From assembly GCA_947451995.1 (NCBI GenBank), contig CANGCI010000003.1:1-34387 (forward strand): a stretch of DNA of 34,387 bases. Direction: 5' to 3'. Origin of the DNA: Comamonadaceae bacterium. Lineage in GTDB: Bacteria > Pseudomonadota > Gammaproteobacteria > Burkholderiales > Burkholderiaceae_C. Shown piece by piece: positions 7,131 to 14,620 of the stretch; within the stretch, counting starts at the first letter, position 1; each line of letters begins with the position of its first letter. Below the pieces are notes generated by a model. It was not told where the DNA came from, searched no databases, and worked only from the letters and a program-made list of their open reading frames with translations. The position numbers and the translations under genes are program-made.

Positions 7131-7145
7131 TATGTTCGTAATGCA
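7122..7145. promoter_or_regulatory. Candidate TetR operator at the amidase-operon start
   Basis: GTAATGCA occurs at 7122-7129 and again at 7138-7145, 16 bp apart. The first copy lies inside the palindrome TAATGCATTA. The site overlaps the regulator's start codons, where binding would block its own expression. Seen by eye; binding is inferred. Confidence 0.4.
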
Positions 7146-7241
7146 ATTGAACTACGCTCGGATAAACCCTGTGTAGTGACGACACACATGCCTTCGGGTC
7201 AAAGATGCTCAGAGTGAGAGATTAAAAGAAGGAGACAAGAA

Positions 7242-7267
7242 AAAAGCGACTCGAATGAGTCGCTTTT
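7242..7267 (-). terminator. Rho-independent terminator next to copy C
   Basis: A perfect 11-bp stem (AAAAGCGACTC, 7242-7252, paired with 7257-7267) closes a 4-nt loop. On the minus strand it is followed by TTTTTTCTTG. It ends 4 bp before the copy C core and faces the tRNA sense. The 7131-7310 gap otherwise holds the operator, copy C and no gene that I can see. Confidence 0.85.
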
Positions 7268-7271
7268 AAAG

Positions 7272-7297
7272 TGGTGGGCCCACCAGGACTTGAACCT
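7272..7297 (-). repeat. Copy C: truncated tRNA-Ile2 3'-end core (26 bp), arm deleted
   Basis: The first 26 bp of the 45-bp core are exact, covering CCA, the acceptor strand and most of the T-arm; then the match stops abruptly. The arm seen in A, B and D is missing. The NYN stop codon lies 13 bp further on, so a deletion has removed the distal end of module 3. Confidence 0.8.
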
Positions 7298-7310
7298 CAT
7301 TCAAAAAAAG

Positions 7311-8000
7311 TTACCAATGAGCAGGTTTTTGCGCAGGCTTCCTCTTTGTATTGACACTTTTAGGCAACTGAGAAAGTCCAAGTTCGATATCCAAAATATG
7401 CTGACGAACCCAATCTACTTTGTTAGTCAATCTCTTGTTAGAAACAGCACCTCCAGTTAACCCCTTATCTCGCAGAGGTACGACAAGGCCTAGTCGTACA
7501 TTGGGCGCATCCAATCGGACCAAATGCAACGCTGGCTCCAGATCGCTGTCGTTTGAACAAATGACTTGCTGATTGCATTCACCACGTATTGCATCTCTAT
7601 AAACTTGTAATGCCAAGTTCACGTCGGTTTGTTTCTCCTCGATCATCCAGACCGGTGTGAGGTTCTGTTTGTTAGGCTCTTCACCATCAACATGAGAAGG
7701 CACGTTGGTTGTGCCAAAGATGTGAAATCCCTGAATGATTTGAACCAACTCTCCATGAGTCGCTTTTAAGGCACGGTGATATTGCGTCTGCGCATGTGCT
7801 GATGCTTCACCATGCCGTGCGTAGGAAGCTTTGACTGGTGAAGTGAAGTACTTGATGCAAATGACGGTTGCACTGGGATCTTGAGGTCTGAGAATTTGGT
7901 CGCGAAACAAAGTCCCCAAATCTAACCATTTATAAGGCGTCCCCTTGAGCCTTGAGTAATAGAGGTTGTAGCCGTCTACATAAATGATTGTTGGTGACAA
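7311..8000 (-). CDS. NYN-domain (PIN-like, LabA/DUF88) putative ribonuclease
   Basis: A 229-residue NYN-domain protein. The acidic site is visible: YVDGYNLYY at the N-terminus (Asp9, Asn12), QTDVNLAL (Asp126) and SNDSDLEPAL (Asp151, Asp153). NYN proteins are PIN-fold metal-dependent nucleases acting on RNA; many occur alone in islands, where a defence role is suspected but not shown. The only start is a TTG at 8000 with AGG upstream; a TAG three codons earlier closes the frame. The basic C-terminus (NTKRKPAQKPAHW) could bind nucleic acid. A terminator-like hairpin lies only 19 bp upstream, which leaves no room for a promoter between the two. Confidence 0.85.
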   Translation of the reverse strand: MSPTIIYVDGYNLYYSRLKGTPYKWLDLGTLFRDQILRPQDPSATVICIKYFTSPVKASYARHGEASAHAQTQYHRALKATHGELVQIIQGFHIFGTTNVPSHVDGEEPNKQNLTPVWMIEEKQTDVNLALQVYRDAIRGECNQQVICSNDSDLEPALHLVRLDAPNVRLGLVVPLRDKGLTGGAVSNKRLTNKVDWVRQHILDIELGLSQLPKSVNTKRKPAQKPAHW

Positions 8001-8018
8001 TTTGTGCGCCTAGAAAGT

Positions 8019-8045
8019 AAAAAGGCCATCTTTCGATGGCCTTTT
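8019..8045 (-). terminator. Rho-independent terminator or attenuator just upstream of the NYN gene
   Basis: A perfect stem (AAAAGGCCATC paired with GATGGCCTTTT) closes a GAAA tetraloop on the minus strand and is followed by TTTTTACTTT. It faces the tRNA sense and the NYN gene. Nothing gene-like is seen in 8046-8216. The whole non-coding interval 8001-8346 holds this hairpin, copy D and its arm. Confidence 0.8.
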
Positions 8046-8216
8046 CGCCCTAAGCCCGAGCCAACTAAATGACACTGCGAAGGGATTGTGCTTGTATTCT
8101 AGTGCGTTTGTTTGAAGTCTTGACGACTACATCTACTTTTGTAACTAAATGAAAGGTGCTAACAAATTGACCGGTACAAACTGTAAACGATGTCTCCAGT
8201 ATGTACCCTTTTAAAG

Positions 8217-8337
8217 TGGTGGGCCCACCAGGACTTGAACCTGGGACCAAAGGATTATGAGCAGCTTCAAGAAATAAAACCTATTGCAAATCAATAGGTT
8301 ACAAGTGATTTGCAGAGGTGTGGAAGCAAATGTGGAA
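8217..8337 (-). repeat. Copy D: tRNA-Ile2 3'-end core (8217-8261) plus conserved arm (8262-8337), att-like
   Basis: The 45-bp core is identical to the tRNA 3' end. The arm has a perfect inverted repeat (8278-8285 and 8293-8300), a 14-bp spacer and intact TGTGGAA boxes at 8319 and 8331. It is the copy nearest to the tRNA gene and has no visible decay. The SDR stop codon follows 10 bp after the arm. Confidence 0.88.
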
Positions 8338-8346
8338 CTTATTAAG

Positions 8347-9117
8347 TCAATGAATATGCGTCCCACCGTTGACGTCGATGTTAGAGCCAGTCACGAATCC
8401 CGAAAGCTCTGACGACAAGAACAAACAAGCCCCCGCCATTTCACGCGTTGTGCCAACGCGCTTCAAGGGAATGGCGTCCACAATGCCTTTCAAGCGCTCT
8501 TCTGACAAGCCGTCCAACATGGGCGTTTCAATCATGGCTGGGCATATTGAATTGGCCCTAATTCCCAGCGCAGCAAATTCCCGCGCAATGCTCTTCGTCA
8601 AACTGAGCATGCCGCCTTTAGATGCTGCGTAATGCGAACCGCCCACCAGGCCACCGCCTCTCTGTGCAGCAGAAGAAGCGACATTCACAATGGTCCCTGA
8701 TTTTTTTTCGACAAATACTTTCAAAACACTCTGGCAAATGTAGAAAGCGCCTTTGAGGTTGATGTCAAACATCAAATCCAAATCTTTTTCTGCAAGCTCT
8801 AGGATGGGTATATTTCGAACTATGCCAGCAGAGTTCACCAAGCAGTCAATGGTGCCATGCAAGGCAACAACCTCACTGACCAACTTATCGCAGTCGGTCG
8901 GACTGCTGATGTCGCAACTGAATCCATGCACAGAAACTGAATTTCCAAGCTTGCTTTGAATCGATAACTTCACCGCGTTCAAAGTTTCAGCATCCATTTT
9001 CACATCGGCCACAACAACTTTGGCACCATGCTCAGCAAACAACTCAGCTGTGCCATACCCGATGCTGCGCAAGGATGCTGCGCCCAAAATCAAACAAACT
9101 TTATCTTTAAGCAACAT
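8347..9117 (-). CDS. Short-chain dehydrogenase/reductase, classical type
   Basis: A 256-residue classical SDR. The cofactor loop is LGAASLRSIGYG, an extended variant of TGxxxGxG. Asp38 at the end of beta-2 suggests NAD preference. NSAG, Asn120, Ser149, Tyr163 and Lys167 (YAASK) form the catalytic set. The ATG at 9117 is chosen over the frame back to 9264 because AGGA lies 5 nt upstream and the longer form would overlap the epimerase gene. It is last in the transporter operon and probably oxidises or reduces a hydroxyacyl intermediate of the module 4 pathway. Confidence 0.92.
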   Translation of the reverse strand: MLLKDKVCLILGAASLRSIGYGTAELFAEHGAKVVVADVKMDAETLNAVKLSIQSKLGNSVSVHGFSCDISSPTDCDKLVSEVVALHGTIDCLVNSAGIVRNIPILELAEKDLDLMFDINLKGAFYICQSVLKVFVEKKSGTIVNVASSAAQRGGGLVGGSHYAASKGGMLSLTKSIAREFAALGIRANSICPAMIETPMLDGLSEERLKGIVDAIPLKRVGTTREMAGACLFLSSELSGFVTGSNIDVNGGTHIH

Positions 9118-9127
9118 AAATTTCCTA

Positions 9128-10048
9128 TCAGTGTGTGGGCGCTGGCATTTCAGTGACGGTCCATTCAAGTACCGACGAATGCTTTGGCAACCATCCCAAC
9201 TCTTGTCTGGCGCGCACTGCGCGGACTCGGCTGTTACTGCCCAAAGAGAAATAGGCCATACCAACTCCCCATTGCGACGCGGCCACTTCCGGCGCTAAGT
9301 GCTCGAGCTGAGAAAACTGAAGTCGCTGAGTGAGTGCTTGACCTAACTCCAGAAATGAGGCTTCGCCGTTGGCCGCAAAATAAAAGGCACCCGCAGGAGC
9401 TTTCTCTAAAGCCAAACAATACAGATCGACAACGTCGTCAATGTGAACGTTGGACCAAGTATTTTTTCCCTCACCCACAATTTGAACCACGCCATGCTTC
9501 ATCGCGTTGGTTACCAAGAAAGGGATTTGAACACTTGTGGTGTGAAGCCCTTTGCCAACGCCATAAATTAGGCTAGGACAAATGACCACAGATTTGACAC
9601 CTCGTGACGCCGCATTCAAAACCTTAAGGTCAATGTTGCGGCGAGATTGCTTCAGTTCATGCACAACCAAAGGTGTCGATTCGTCAAAAATCATTTCCGA
9701 CTTGATGCTGCCACGTGCATCGTCACCTACGATACTTGAACCGCTTGTATGTATGAATGGTTTTTGAGAATCCTCTATGGCTTTCAACATGACTTCGACA
9801 GACGCCGCATGGTCCGCACTTGCAGTGTTGATGACAGCATCGGCGTTGATTGCCTCACGCTCTAAAAGGGCTAGATCATCGAGATCACCCACTACAGGCT
9901 CAATACCTAGCGCAGTCAGTTGCGCAGCCTTATCAACATTTCGAACAAGGCCTCGCACAAGGCAACCATTGGCCACGAGTTTGATGGCCAAGGATCCGCC
10001 AATGAACCCACTGGCCCCAGTTAAGAAAACAGTTTTAACCTGGCTCAT
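9128..10048 (-). CDS. Extended-SDR (NAD-dependent epimerase/dehydratase-like) protein
   Basis: A 306-residue extended SDR with FLTGASGFIGGSLA as the nucleotide-binding loop, VGDLDD, THTSGSSIVGD at the usual catalytic Ser strand and HIDDVVDLY in the C-terminal half. The YxxxK pair of true epimerases is not evident: the matching region reads HELKQSRRNIDLKVL. It belongs with atypical members of uncertain chemistry. The ATG at 10048 shares one base with the transporter stop (TGATG). It lies between the TRAP genes and the classical SDR, with a gap of 10 bp to the latter. Confidence 0.85.
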   Translation of the reverse strand: MSQVKTVFLTGASGFIGGSLAIKLVANGCLVRGLVRNVDKAAQLTALGIEPVVGDLDDLALLEREAINADAVINTASADHAASVEVMLKAIEDSQKPFIHTSGSSIVGDDARGSIKSEMIFDESTPLVVHELKQSRRNIDLKVLNAASRGVKSVVICPSLIYGVGKGLHTTSVQIPFLVTNAMKHGVVQIVGEGKNTWSNVHIDDVVDLYCLALEKAPAGAFYFAANGEASFLELGQALTQRLQFSQLEHLAPEVAASQWGVGMAYFSLGSNSRVRAVRARQELGWLPKHSSVLEWTVTEMPAPTH

Positions 10049-11943
10049 CAAGTCCCAAATCCTGTTGAAAGTCCTGGAATAGCCGCCACGATGGCAGTTC
10101 CCACAACGAGAGACAAGATATAGCCCAGAATTGGCTTCATGCCCTTGCTAGGACTGACTCGGCTGATAGCACACGCTGCGTAATAGCCCACGCCAAATGG
10201 CGGTGCAAACAAACCAATGCCCATGGCCAAAACAACCACCATGGAGTAATGAACATCATTGATGCCAAATTGCTTTGCTATGGGAAACAGCAAGGGGCCA
10301 AACACCACAATGGCAGGAATGCCTTCCAGCACGCTACCCAAGATGATGAAGGCGATGATCGAAACAATCATGAATCCATTGGCGCCGCCTGGTAACTGAG
10401 ACATGGCCATGGCCAATTGACGCGAAAAGCCGGACTGCGTCAACGCCCATGCCATGCCAGTAGCTGTACCGATAATTAACAAAATGGCCCCCGACAATGC
10501 AGCAGTGTCTACAAGCGCCGGCCACAGCTTTCTGTAATCCAACTGTCGATACAAGAACGCACCAGCTAATATGGCGTAGGCAATGCCAATGGTAGAGACT
10601 TCAGTGGCGGTCGCCACACCCTCCACCACCGCAGCGCGAATGATGAATGGCAGTGCCAACGCCGGACTCGCAATTAGAAATGCACGTCCGATTTCGGGCC
10701 AACTGGCACGCACAACGCCCGTCATCTCAACTTTACGATTTCGCAGCCAAATCACAAAACAAAGCAATGCAGCCAATACAAGTGCAGGCACCAAGCCACC
10801 AGAAAACAAAGCCGCAATGGAAATACCGGTCACAGAGCCAATGGTAATTAGCACAATACTCGGGGGAATGGTTTCAGTTTGTGCGCCAGTAGCAGCAAGC
10901 AAAGCGACCATCTCACCTTCATCCACACCTTGTTTGCGCATTTCAGGGAAAAGCACAGGTGCAATAGCGGCCATATCAGCGGCCTTGGAACCTGAAATAC
11001 CAGACACCAGGTACATGCCACCAACCAATACGTAAGACAAACCACCCCTTACATGGCCTAACAAGGAGGCCAAGAAACGCACCATAGCCTTGGCCATGCC
11101 GCTCAACTCAAGCACTACACCCAAGAACACAAACAAAGGCACGGCCAATAAGACCAAATGCGACATGCCTTCATCCATGCGTCCCACAATGACACTGGTT
11201 GGTTTTGAGGTGGTCAACGCGATATAGCCAAAAGTAGCCAAACCGAATGCGAATGCGATGGGCACGCCCGTCAAAACCAAGATGGCGACGATGACCACAA
11301 AGAAAATGAACAAGTTCAAATTGCCCAAATCTTGAAACAAGGGGGTCATGGCATACAAAACACCCACGGAAACTACAGCAATTCCAATGGCTGTCAGCAA
11401 GCGCTTCAAACTGCTTTCTTCTGCAAACTTCAAAACAGCGCTGATGCCCATTAGAAAAATACCCACTGGCAGCGCAGAGGCGCGCCAAGCATTTGAAATC
11501 TCTAATGATGGTGAGGTGACGATGGCTTCATCAATCGCAAACTCTAATGCTGGATGGCCCACCAAGACCAGAAATGTGGCACCGGCCACCACGCCCAATA
11601 AATCAAAAAACACCCGTTTCTCTGGCGATGCCAAATCGACCAAGGCCGTCATGCGCATATGCGCCGAGCGTCTAAAGGCAATCACTGCACCTAACATTGC
11701 CAGCCACAAGAACATCACTGAAGCCAATTCATCAGACCAAGTGAGCGGACGGTGCAATGCATACCGACTGACCACTCCGCTGAAAAGCACAATGATTTCT
11801 AAGAAAACCAAAATGGCTGCAGGCACTTCTGTCACGAATTCCAATGCAGCTTCTAGCTTTGCAACAATGCGCAACCATGCGCTGTTTTGCTGCGCTGCCC
11901 TTTTTGACGCATCTGCGTCCTGTGTGTGAGCTGACGTATCCAA
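10048..11943 (-). CDS. TRAP transporter fused small and large membrane subunits (DctQ-DctM)
   Basis: A 631-residue fusion. Residues about 25-180 form a four-helix DctQ module (RPLTWSDELASVMFLWLAM is diagnostic). From about 190 the DctM module follows with many membrane spans, the KAADMAAIAPVLFPEM signature, and GATGAQTETIPPSIVLI. It drives sodium-coupled uptake of organic acids together with the periplasmic protein encoded upstream. No ATG fits; a TTG at 11943 has GGAG 8 nt upstream. A terminator hairpin lies in the 70-bp gap from dctP, which should lower its expression relative to the binding protein. Confidence 0.92.
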   Translation of the reverse strand: MDTSAHTQDADASKRAAQQNSAWLRIVAKLEAALEFVTEVPAAILVFLEIIVLFSGVVSRYALHRPLTWSDELASVMFLWLAMLGAVIAFRRSAHMRMTALVDLASPEKRVFFDLLGVVAGATFLVLVGHPALEFAIDEAIVTSPSLEISNAWRASALPVGIFLMGISAVLKFAEESSLKRLLTAIGIAVVSVGVLYAMTPLFQDLGNLNLFIFFVVIVAILVLTGVPIAFAFGLATFGYIALTTSKPTSVIVGRMDEGMSHLVLLAVPLFVFLGVVLELSGMAKAMVRFLASLLGHVRGGLSYVLVGGMYLVSGISGSKAADMAAIAPVLFPEMRKQGVDEGEMVALLAATGAQTETIPPSIVLITIGSVTGISIAALFSGGLVPALVLAALLCFVIWLRNRKVEMTGVVRASWPEIGRAFLIASPALALPFIIRAAVVEGVATATEVSTIGIAYAILAGAFLYRQLDYRKLWPALVDTAALSGAILLIIGTATGMAWALTQSGFSRQLAMAMSQLPGGANGFMIVSIIAFIILGSVLEGIPAIVVFGPLLFPIAKQFGINDVHYSMVVVLAMGIGLFAPPFGVGYYAACAISRVSPSKGMKPILGYILSLVVGTAIVAAIPGLSTGFGT

Positions 11944-11961
11944 GGGGGCGTCTCCAAACGT

Positions 11962-11994
11962 AAAAAAGAGGAGCCGGCCCTAGGGGACGGCTCC
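11962..11994 (-). terminator. Intra-operon terminator between dctP and dctQM
   Basis: On the minus strand GGAGCCG pairs with CGGCTCC across an 11-nt loop (11970-11994), followed by CTCTTTTTTACG. It has the form of a Rho-independent terminator but sits inside a co-directional operon. Partial read-through would give excess binding protein, as is common in periplasmic transport systems. Confidence 0.75.
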
Positions 11995-12013
11995 GAACAG
12001 AACTTACAAAAAC

Positions 12014-13063
12014 TTAGGCCATTTTTCCGGCGTACTTTTCAAGGATGGTCCATGTTTCTGGACCAAACTTTTTCTGCCATTCAGCAAAGTAACCTGCTTT
12101 TTGCAAAGCTTCGCGGAAAGGCTTGGTGTCAACACGATTGAACTGCATGCCTTGACCTTTGAGTTTTGTCTCAAGCGACGCATTCAAGACATCATGTACA
12201 TTTCGCTGTTTCGAAACATTGGCATCGATGATTTTGGTTGCCAATGCTCGCAAATCTTCTGGCAGAGCATTCCAGTTCTTTTTGTTACCCACCAATGCAA
12301 AGTACTCCCACATGTGGGATGTCAATGAGCAGTATTTTTGAACTTCGTACAACTTGACAGCATCGATGGTGGGCAATGCATTTTCTTGACCATCCACCAC
12401 CTTGGTTTGCAAGGCTGTGTACAACTCTCCAATTGGCACTGTTGCAGGTGATGCGTCCAGGCCCTTGAACATCGAAGTCCAGAGGGGTGTGGCAGGCACT
12501 CGAATTTTCATGCCTGCCAAATCTTTCGGTGAATTGATCGGTTTTGTGGAATGCGTAATTTGACGGAAACCGTGATCGAACACATGACCCACTTGCACCA
12601 AGTTCACCTTGTCAAAGGCGCCGCGAATGTGGTTGCCCAAATCCCCATCCATGGCTTTCCACACTGTGGCGTAGTCAGGGAATGCAAACGCAATAGAGTT
12701 GATGGCTGCAGTGGGCGTAAGGTTGCCGTAAATGGAGCCTGCAGTACATACAAAATCAATTGCGCCTGAACGAACTTGCGACAAGGTGTCAGTGTCGCTG
12801 CCCAATTGACCGCTTGGATAGACCTCAATGTTCAAGCGACCATTGGATTCTTTCAAAATTTCAGCACAAGCGGCTTTCAAGGCCACTGGTGTTGGATGGC
12901 TTTCCGGCAATGTAATCGCAATTTTCAAATTGAATTTGCCAGCACCTTGTGCCAAAGCAATGCTTGGTACAACCGAAGCTGCTGCCACGCTTGCCATCAC
13001 TTTCAATGCGCCGCGACGACCGGCTTGTGTTGTGGCCATTTCGCCATTCAGGGTTTGATTCAT
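12014..13063 (-). CDS. TRAP transporter substrate-binding protein (DctP family)
   Basis: A 349-residue DctP-type periplasmic protein. The N-terminus (AGRRGALKV, then a hydrophobic stretch ending SIALAQG) is a twin-arginine-like or Sec signal. The mature domain shows FNLKIAITLPESHPT, LNIEVYPSGQLGSDTDTL, the Arg-containing MKIRVPATPLWTSMFKGL and TALQTKVVDGQENALPTI, all family hallmarks. The conserved Arg suggests a carboxylate ligand. GGAG lies 7 nt before the ATG. The gene follows the VOC gene by 35 bp and is separated from the membrane subunits by a terminator hairpin. Confidence 0.93.
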   Translation of the reverse strand: MNQTLNGEMATTQAGRRGALKVMASVAAASVVPSIALAQGAGKFNLKIAITLPESHPTPVALKAACAEILKESNGRLNIEVYPSGQLGSDTDTLSQVRSGAIDFVCTAGSIYGNLTPTAAINSIAFAFPDYATVWKAMDGDLGNHIRGAFDKVNLVQVGHVFDHGFRQITHSTKPINSPKDLAGMKIRVPATPLWTSMFKGLDASPATVPIGELYTALQTKVVDGQENALPTIDAVKLYEVQKYCSLTSHMWEYFALVGNKKNWNALPEDLRALATKIIDANVSKQRNVHDVLNASLETKLKGQGMQFNRVDTKPFREALQKAGYFAEWQKKFGPETWTILEKYAGKMA

Positions 13064-13098
13064 TTTGTGTCTCCAGTTAATTTAGGTCGGTGTATCAA

Positions 13099-13521
13099 TC
13101 AAAAAACGTTGGGTTGGTGCACTTCGATGCAATGACCATCTGGGTCATATAAAAACACTTGGTGCCAACCAGGAATGGCCCAGCAGCCGTAATCTGCGTA
13201 CCGAATGCCTAAGGCATCGCACTTGCGCATAAAGCCTTGAATGTCGTCAGTACGAAAGCAGAAGTGGCCGTGTCCCATCGGGTTCACAAACTTCTTCATC
13301 TTGAAACCAGTGTCCAGATCACGCTCTGACCAGTGGAATTCAATGTCACCATCAGTCAAAAAGTCGACCTTACCGGTGTAAGCGCGGTCATCGCGCTGAC
13401 GGCTAATGACGGTGTGCTCGTTGTCCGTGATCGTTCCCAGCTCAAACAAGGTTTTGTAAAACTTGGTCAAACGGGATAAGTTGTCGGTACAAATGTTCAT
13501 GTGGTGAAACTTGAATTCCAT
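13099..13521 (-). CDS. VOC-family enzyme (probable metal-dependent lyase, isomerase or dioxygenase)
   Basis: A 140-residue VOC protein with plausible metal ligands at the expected places: FHHMNICTDNL (first His), GHGHFCFRTDDI (second His) and GHCIEVHQ (Glu). These make catalysis more likely than in the VOC protein of module 2. It is the first gene of the minus-strand operon and begins opposite the hydratase/CoA-transferase operon across a 232-bp divergent promoter region. It may act on the imported compound before or after CoA activation. The exact reaction cannot be told from sequence. Confidence 0.85.
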   Translation of the reverse strand: MEFKFHHMNICTDNLSRLTKFYKTLFELGTITDNEHTVISRQRDDRAYTGKVDFLTDGDIEFHWSERDLDTGFKMKKFVNPMGHGHFCFRTDDIQGFMRKCDALGIRYADYGCWAIPGWHQVFLYDPDGHCIEVHQPNVF

Positions 13522-13733
13522 AGCGCTTTCTTTCAGTTAGGTTGTTTTTTTCACCTTCAAAAGGCCCTTCAAAGGACCTCCTGTTTCAGTGTTCTGGGAG
13601 CTTTTTCTCAGCTCTGGGTTGAAGATAAACCAAACCACATATGAAGTAAACAATTCGCCAATGAAATTTAATAAGTGTTATCCCTAGTTTTTTCCGCCTT
13701 AAATTTATCAAACCACACTTTATTGAATTACCT

Positions 13734-13751
13734 ATGAATGGTACGATTCAT
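13734..13751. promoter_or_regulatory. Near-perfect palindrome upstream of the hydratase gene, candidate IclR operator
   Basis: ATGAAT and ATTCAT flank GGTACG, itself containing GTAC, so only one central pair breaks the 18-bp symmetry. It ends 2 bp before the start codon of the plus-strand operon in the divergent region 13522-13753. The IclR gene of the same module is the obvious candidate binder. Binding is inferred. Confidence 0.45.
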
Positions 13752-13753
13752 TT

Positions 13754-14620
13754 ATGGAAATAATTGAAGAAGATGCACCTTTGGTGCTAGCCCCCTCCAC
13801 TAGCAGCGTTCGTACAGAAATCTGCAGCATTGCTTCGGTCAGAAGAGTTGCGGCCATGCTCGACATCGAACCCGACACCATCGCAGAGGGTGACCCTTTG
13901 CCAAGAGGTTGGCAATTCATCTTGATGGCAGCAGACACGCGTCGTTCGTCACTCCGTGCTGATGGTTTTCCAGGGCTTGGCGTGACCATGCCAGACCTTG
14001 GTTTGCCACGATTGTTGTTAGGCAGCAGATCAGTTGATTACCTCAAAGACATTCCCATTAGCGCCAGTCTCATTCGCCAGAGTGCGATTAAAGACATCAC
14101 TCAAAAAATGACCAAGTCAGGACCGATGGCTGTCGTGTCTATTCAACATGAGTTGCGCTTAAAAGAATCAGTTCAAGCCGCACTGATCGAGACACAAACC
14201 TATTTGCTACTGCCAGCAACGAAAGGCGCCCCAGCATCCAATGCTTCCGATTACGCCGGGCCGATCAAAGGGCATGTCATGAAGACGGTTGTGCCCGATG
14301 AGACCTTCCTCTTTCAATATTCAGCACTTGGCTTTAACTCACACAAGATTCACATTGACAGAGCACACGCCAGAAACGTGGAAGGCTTTCCCGACCTGAT
14401 CGTGAATGGCGGCCTGGTCACCTTGCTTTTGACTGAATTTTTGCGAAATGAAATTGGTGTGAAGCCGTCCGCATTGCGAGTTCGCCACATGGCGCCGCTT
14501 TACTGCGGCAGTCCCATCACCATGGTGGCCAATCAAGTGGATTCGAAATGGCACCTGCAAGCCTTCGACAACCGATCAATTCTGAGTGTAGACATGGAAG
14601 TAGAAACTCATGACCTTTAA
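13754..14620 (+). CDS. MaoC/hotdog-fold acyl-CoA hydratase, mesaconyl-C4-CoA/itaconyl-CoA hydratase-like
   Basis: A 288-residue double-hotdog protein. The N-terminal half carries the FAS1-like dehydratase pattern (EGDPLPRGWQFILM). The C-terminal half has YSALGFNSHKIHIDR and VEGFPDLIVNGGL, the hydratase motif in which the Asn/His pair acts on the enoyl-CoA. The closest described group, from memory, is mesaconyl-C4-CoA or 3-methylfumaryl-CoA hydratases. The ATG at 13754 matches the family N-terminus but has no clear Shine-Dalgarno because the palindrome occupies that place. It overlaps the CoA-transferase gene by 11 bp, so the two probably work in sequence. Confidence 0.85.
   Translation: MEIIEEDAPLVLAPSTSSVRTEICSIASVRRVAAMLDIEPDTIAEGDPLPRGWQFILMAADTRRSSLRADGFPGLGVTMPDLGLPRLLLGSRSVDYLKDIPISASLIRQSAIKDITQKMTKSGPMAVVSIQHELRLKESVQAALIETQTYLLLPATKGAPASNASDYAGPIKGHVMKTVVPDETFLFQYSALGFNSHKIHIDRAHARNVEGFPDLIVNGGLVTLLLTEFLRNEIGVKPSALRVRHMAPLYCGSPITMVANQVDSKWHLQAFDNRSILSVDMEVETHDL

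Larger units (their letters stand above)
1198..7271. mobile_element. Integration module 2 (DUF4287, VOC, tannase, amidase/Bug/TetR cargo)
   Basis: Six kilobases bounded by copy B and truncated copy C. All annotated genes run on the minus strand. A tRNA-like scar at 3951-3993 sits exactly between two operons, so this may be two successive insertions (1198-3950 and 3951-7271). No recombinase gene is present. Boundaries are inferred from the repeats. Confidence 0.5.
7272..8216. mobile_element. Integration module 3 (single NYN gene)
   Basis: Less than 1 kb between truncated copy C and full copy D. It carries a single gene and one terminator. With the distal arm gone, it could probably no longer excise alone. 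Boundaries are inferred. Confidence 0.5.

Noticed and set aside
8065-8250. Minus-strand frame starting inside the copy D core
   Set aside because: Its first residues are the translation of the tRNA 3' end and the rest matches no family. Its only start lies in the repeat, so it is a chance frame.
190-8261. Reading copies A, B and D as working tRNA genes
   Set aside because: They contain only the part from the anticodon loop to CCA. The 5' acceptor, D-arm and anticodon 5' stem are replaced by the arm sequence.
190-8337. Reading the repeats as a CRISPR array
   Set aside because: There are only three full copies and one truncated copy, spaced by 1-7 kb, and they derive from a tRNA gene. There are no regular spacers and no cas genes.
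9118-9264. Longer N-terminus for the classical SDR
   Set aside because: The extension lacks SDR features and overlaps the epimerase-like gene in another frame; the ATG at 9117 has its own ribosome-binding site.
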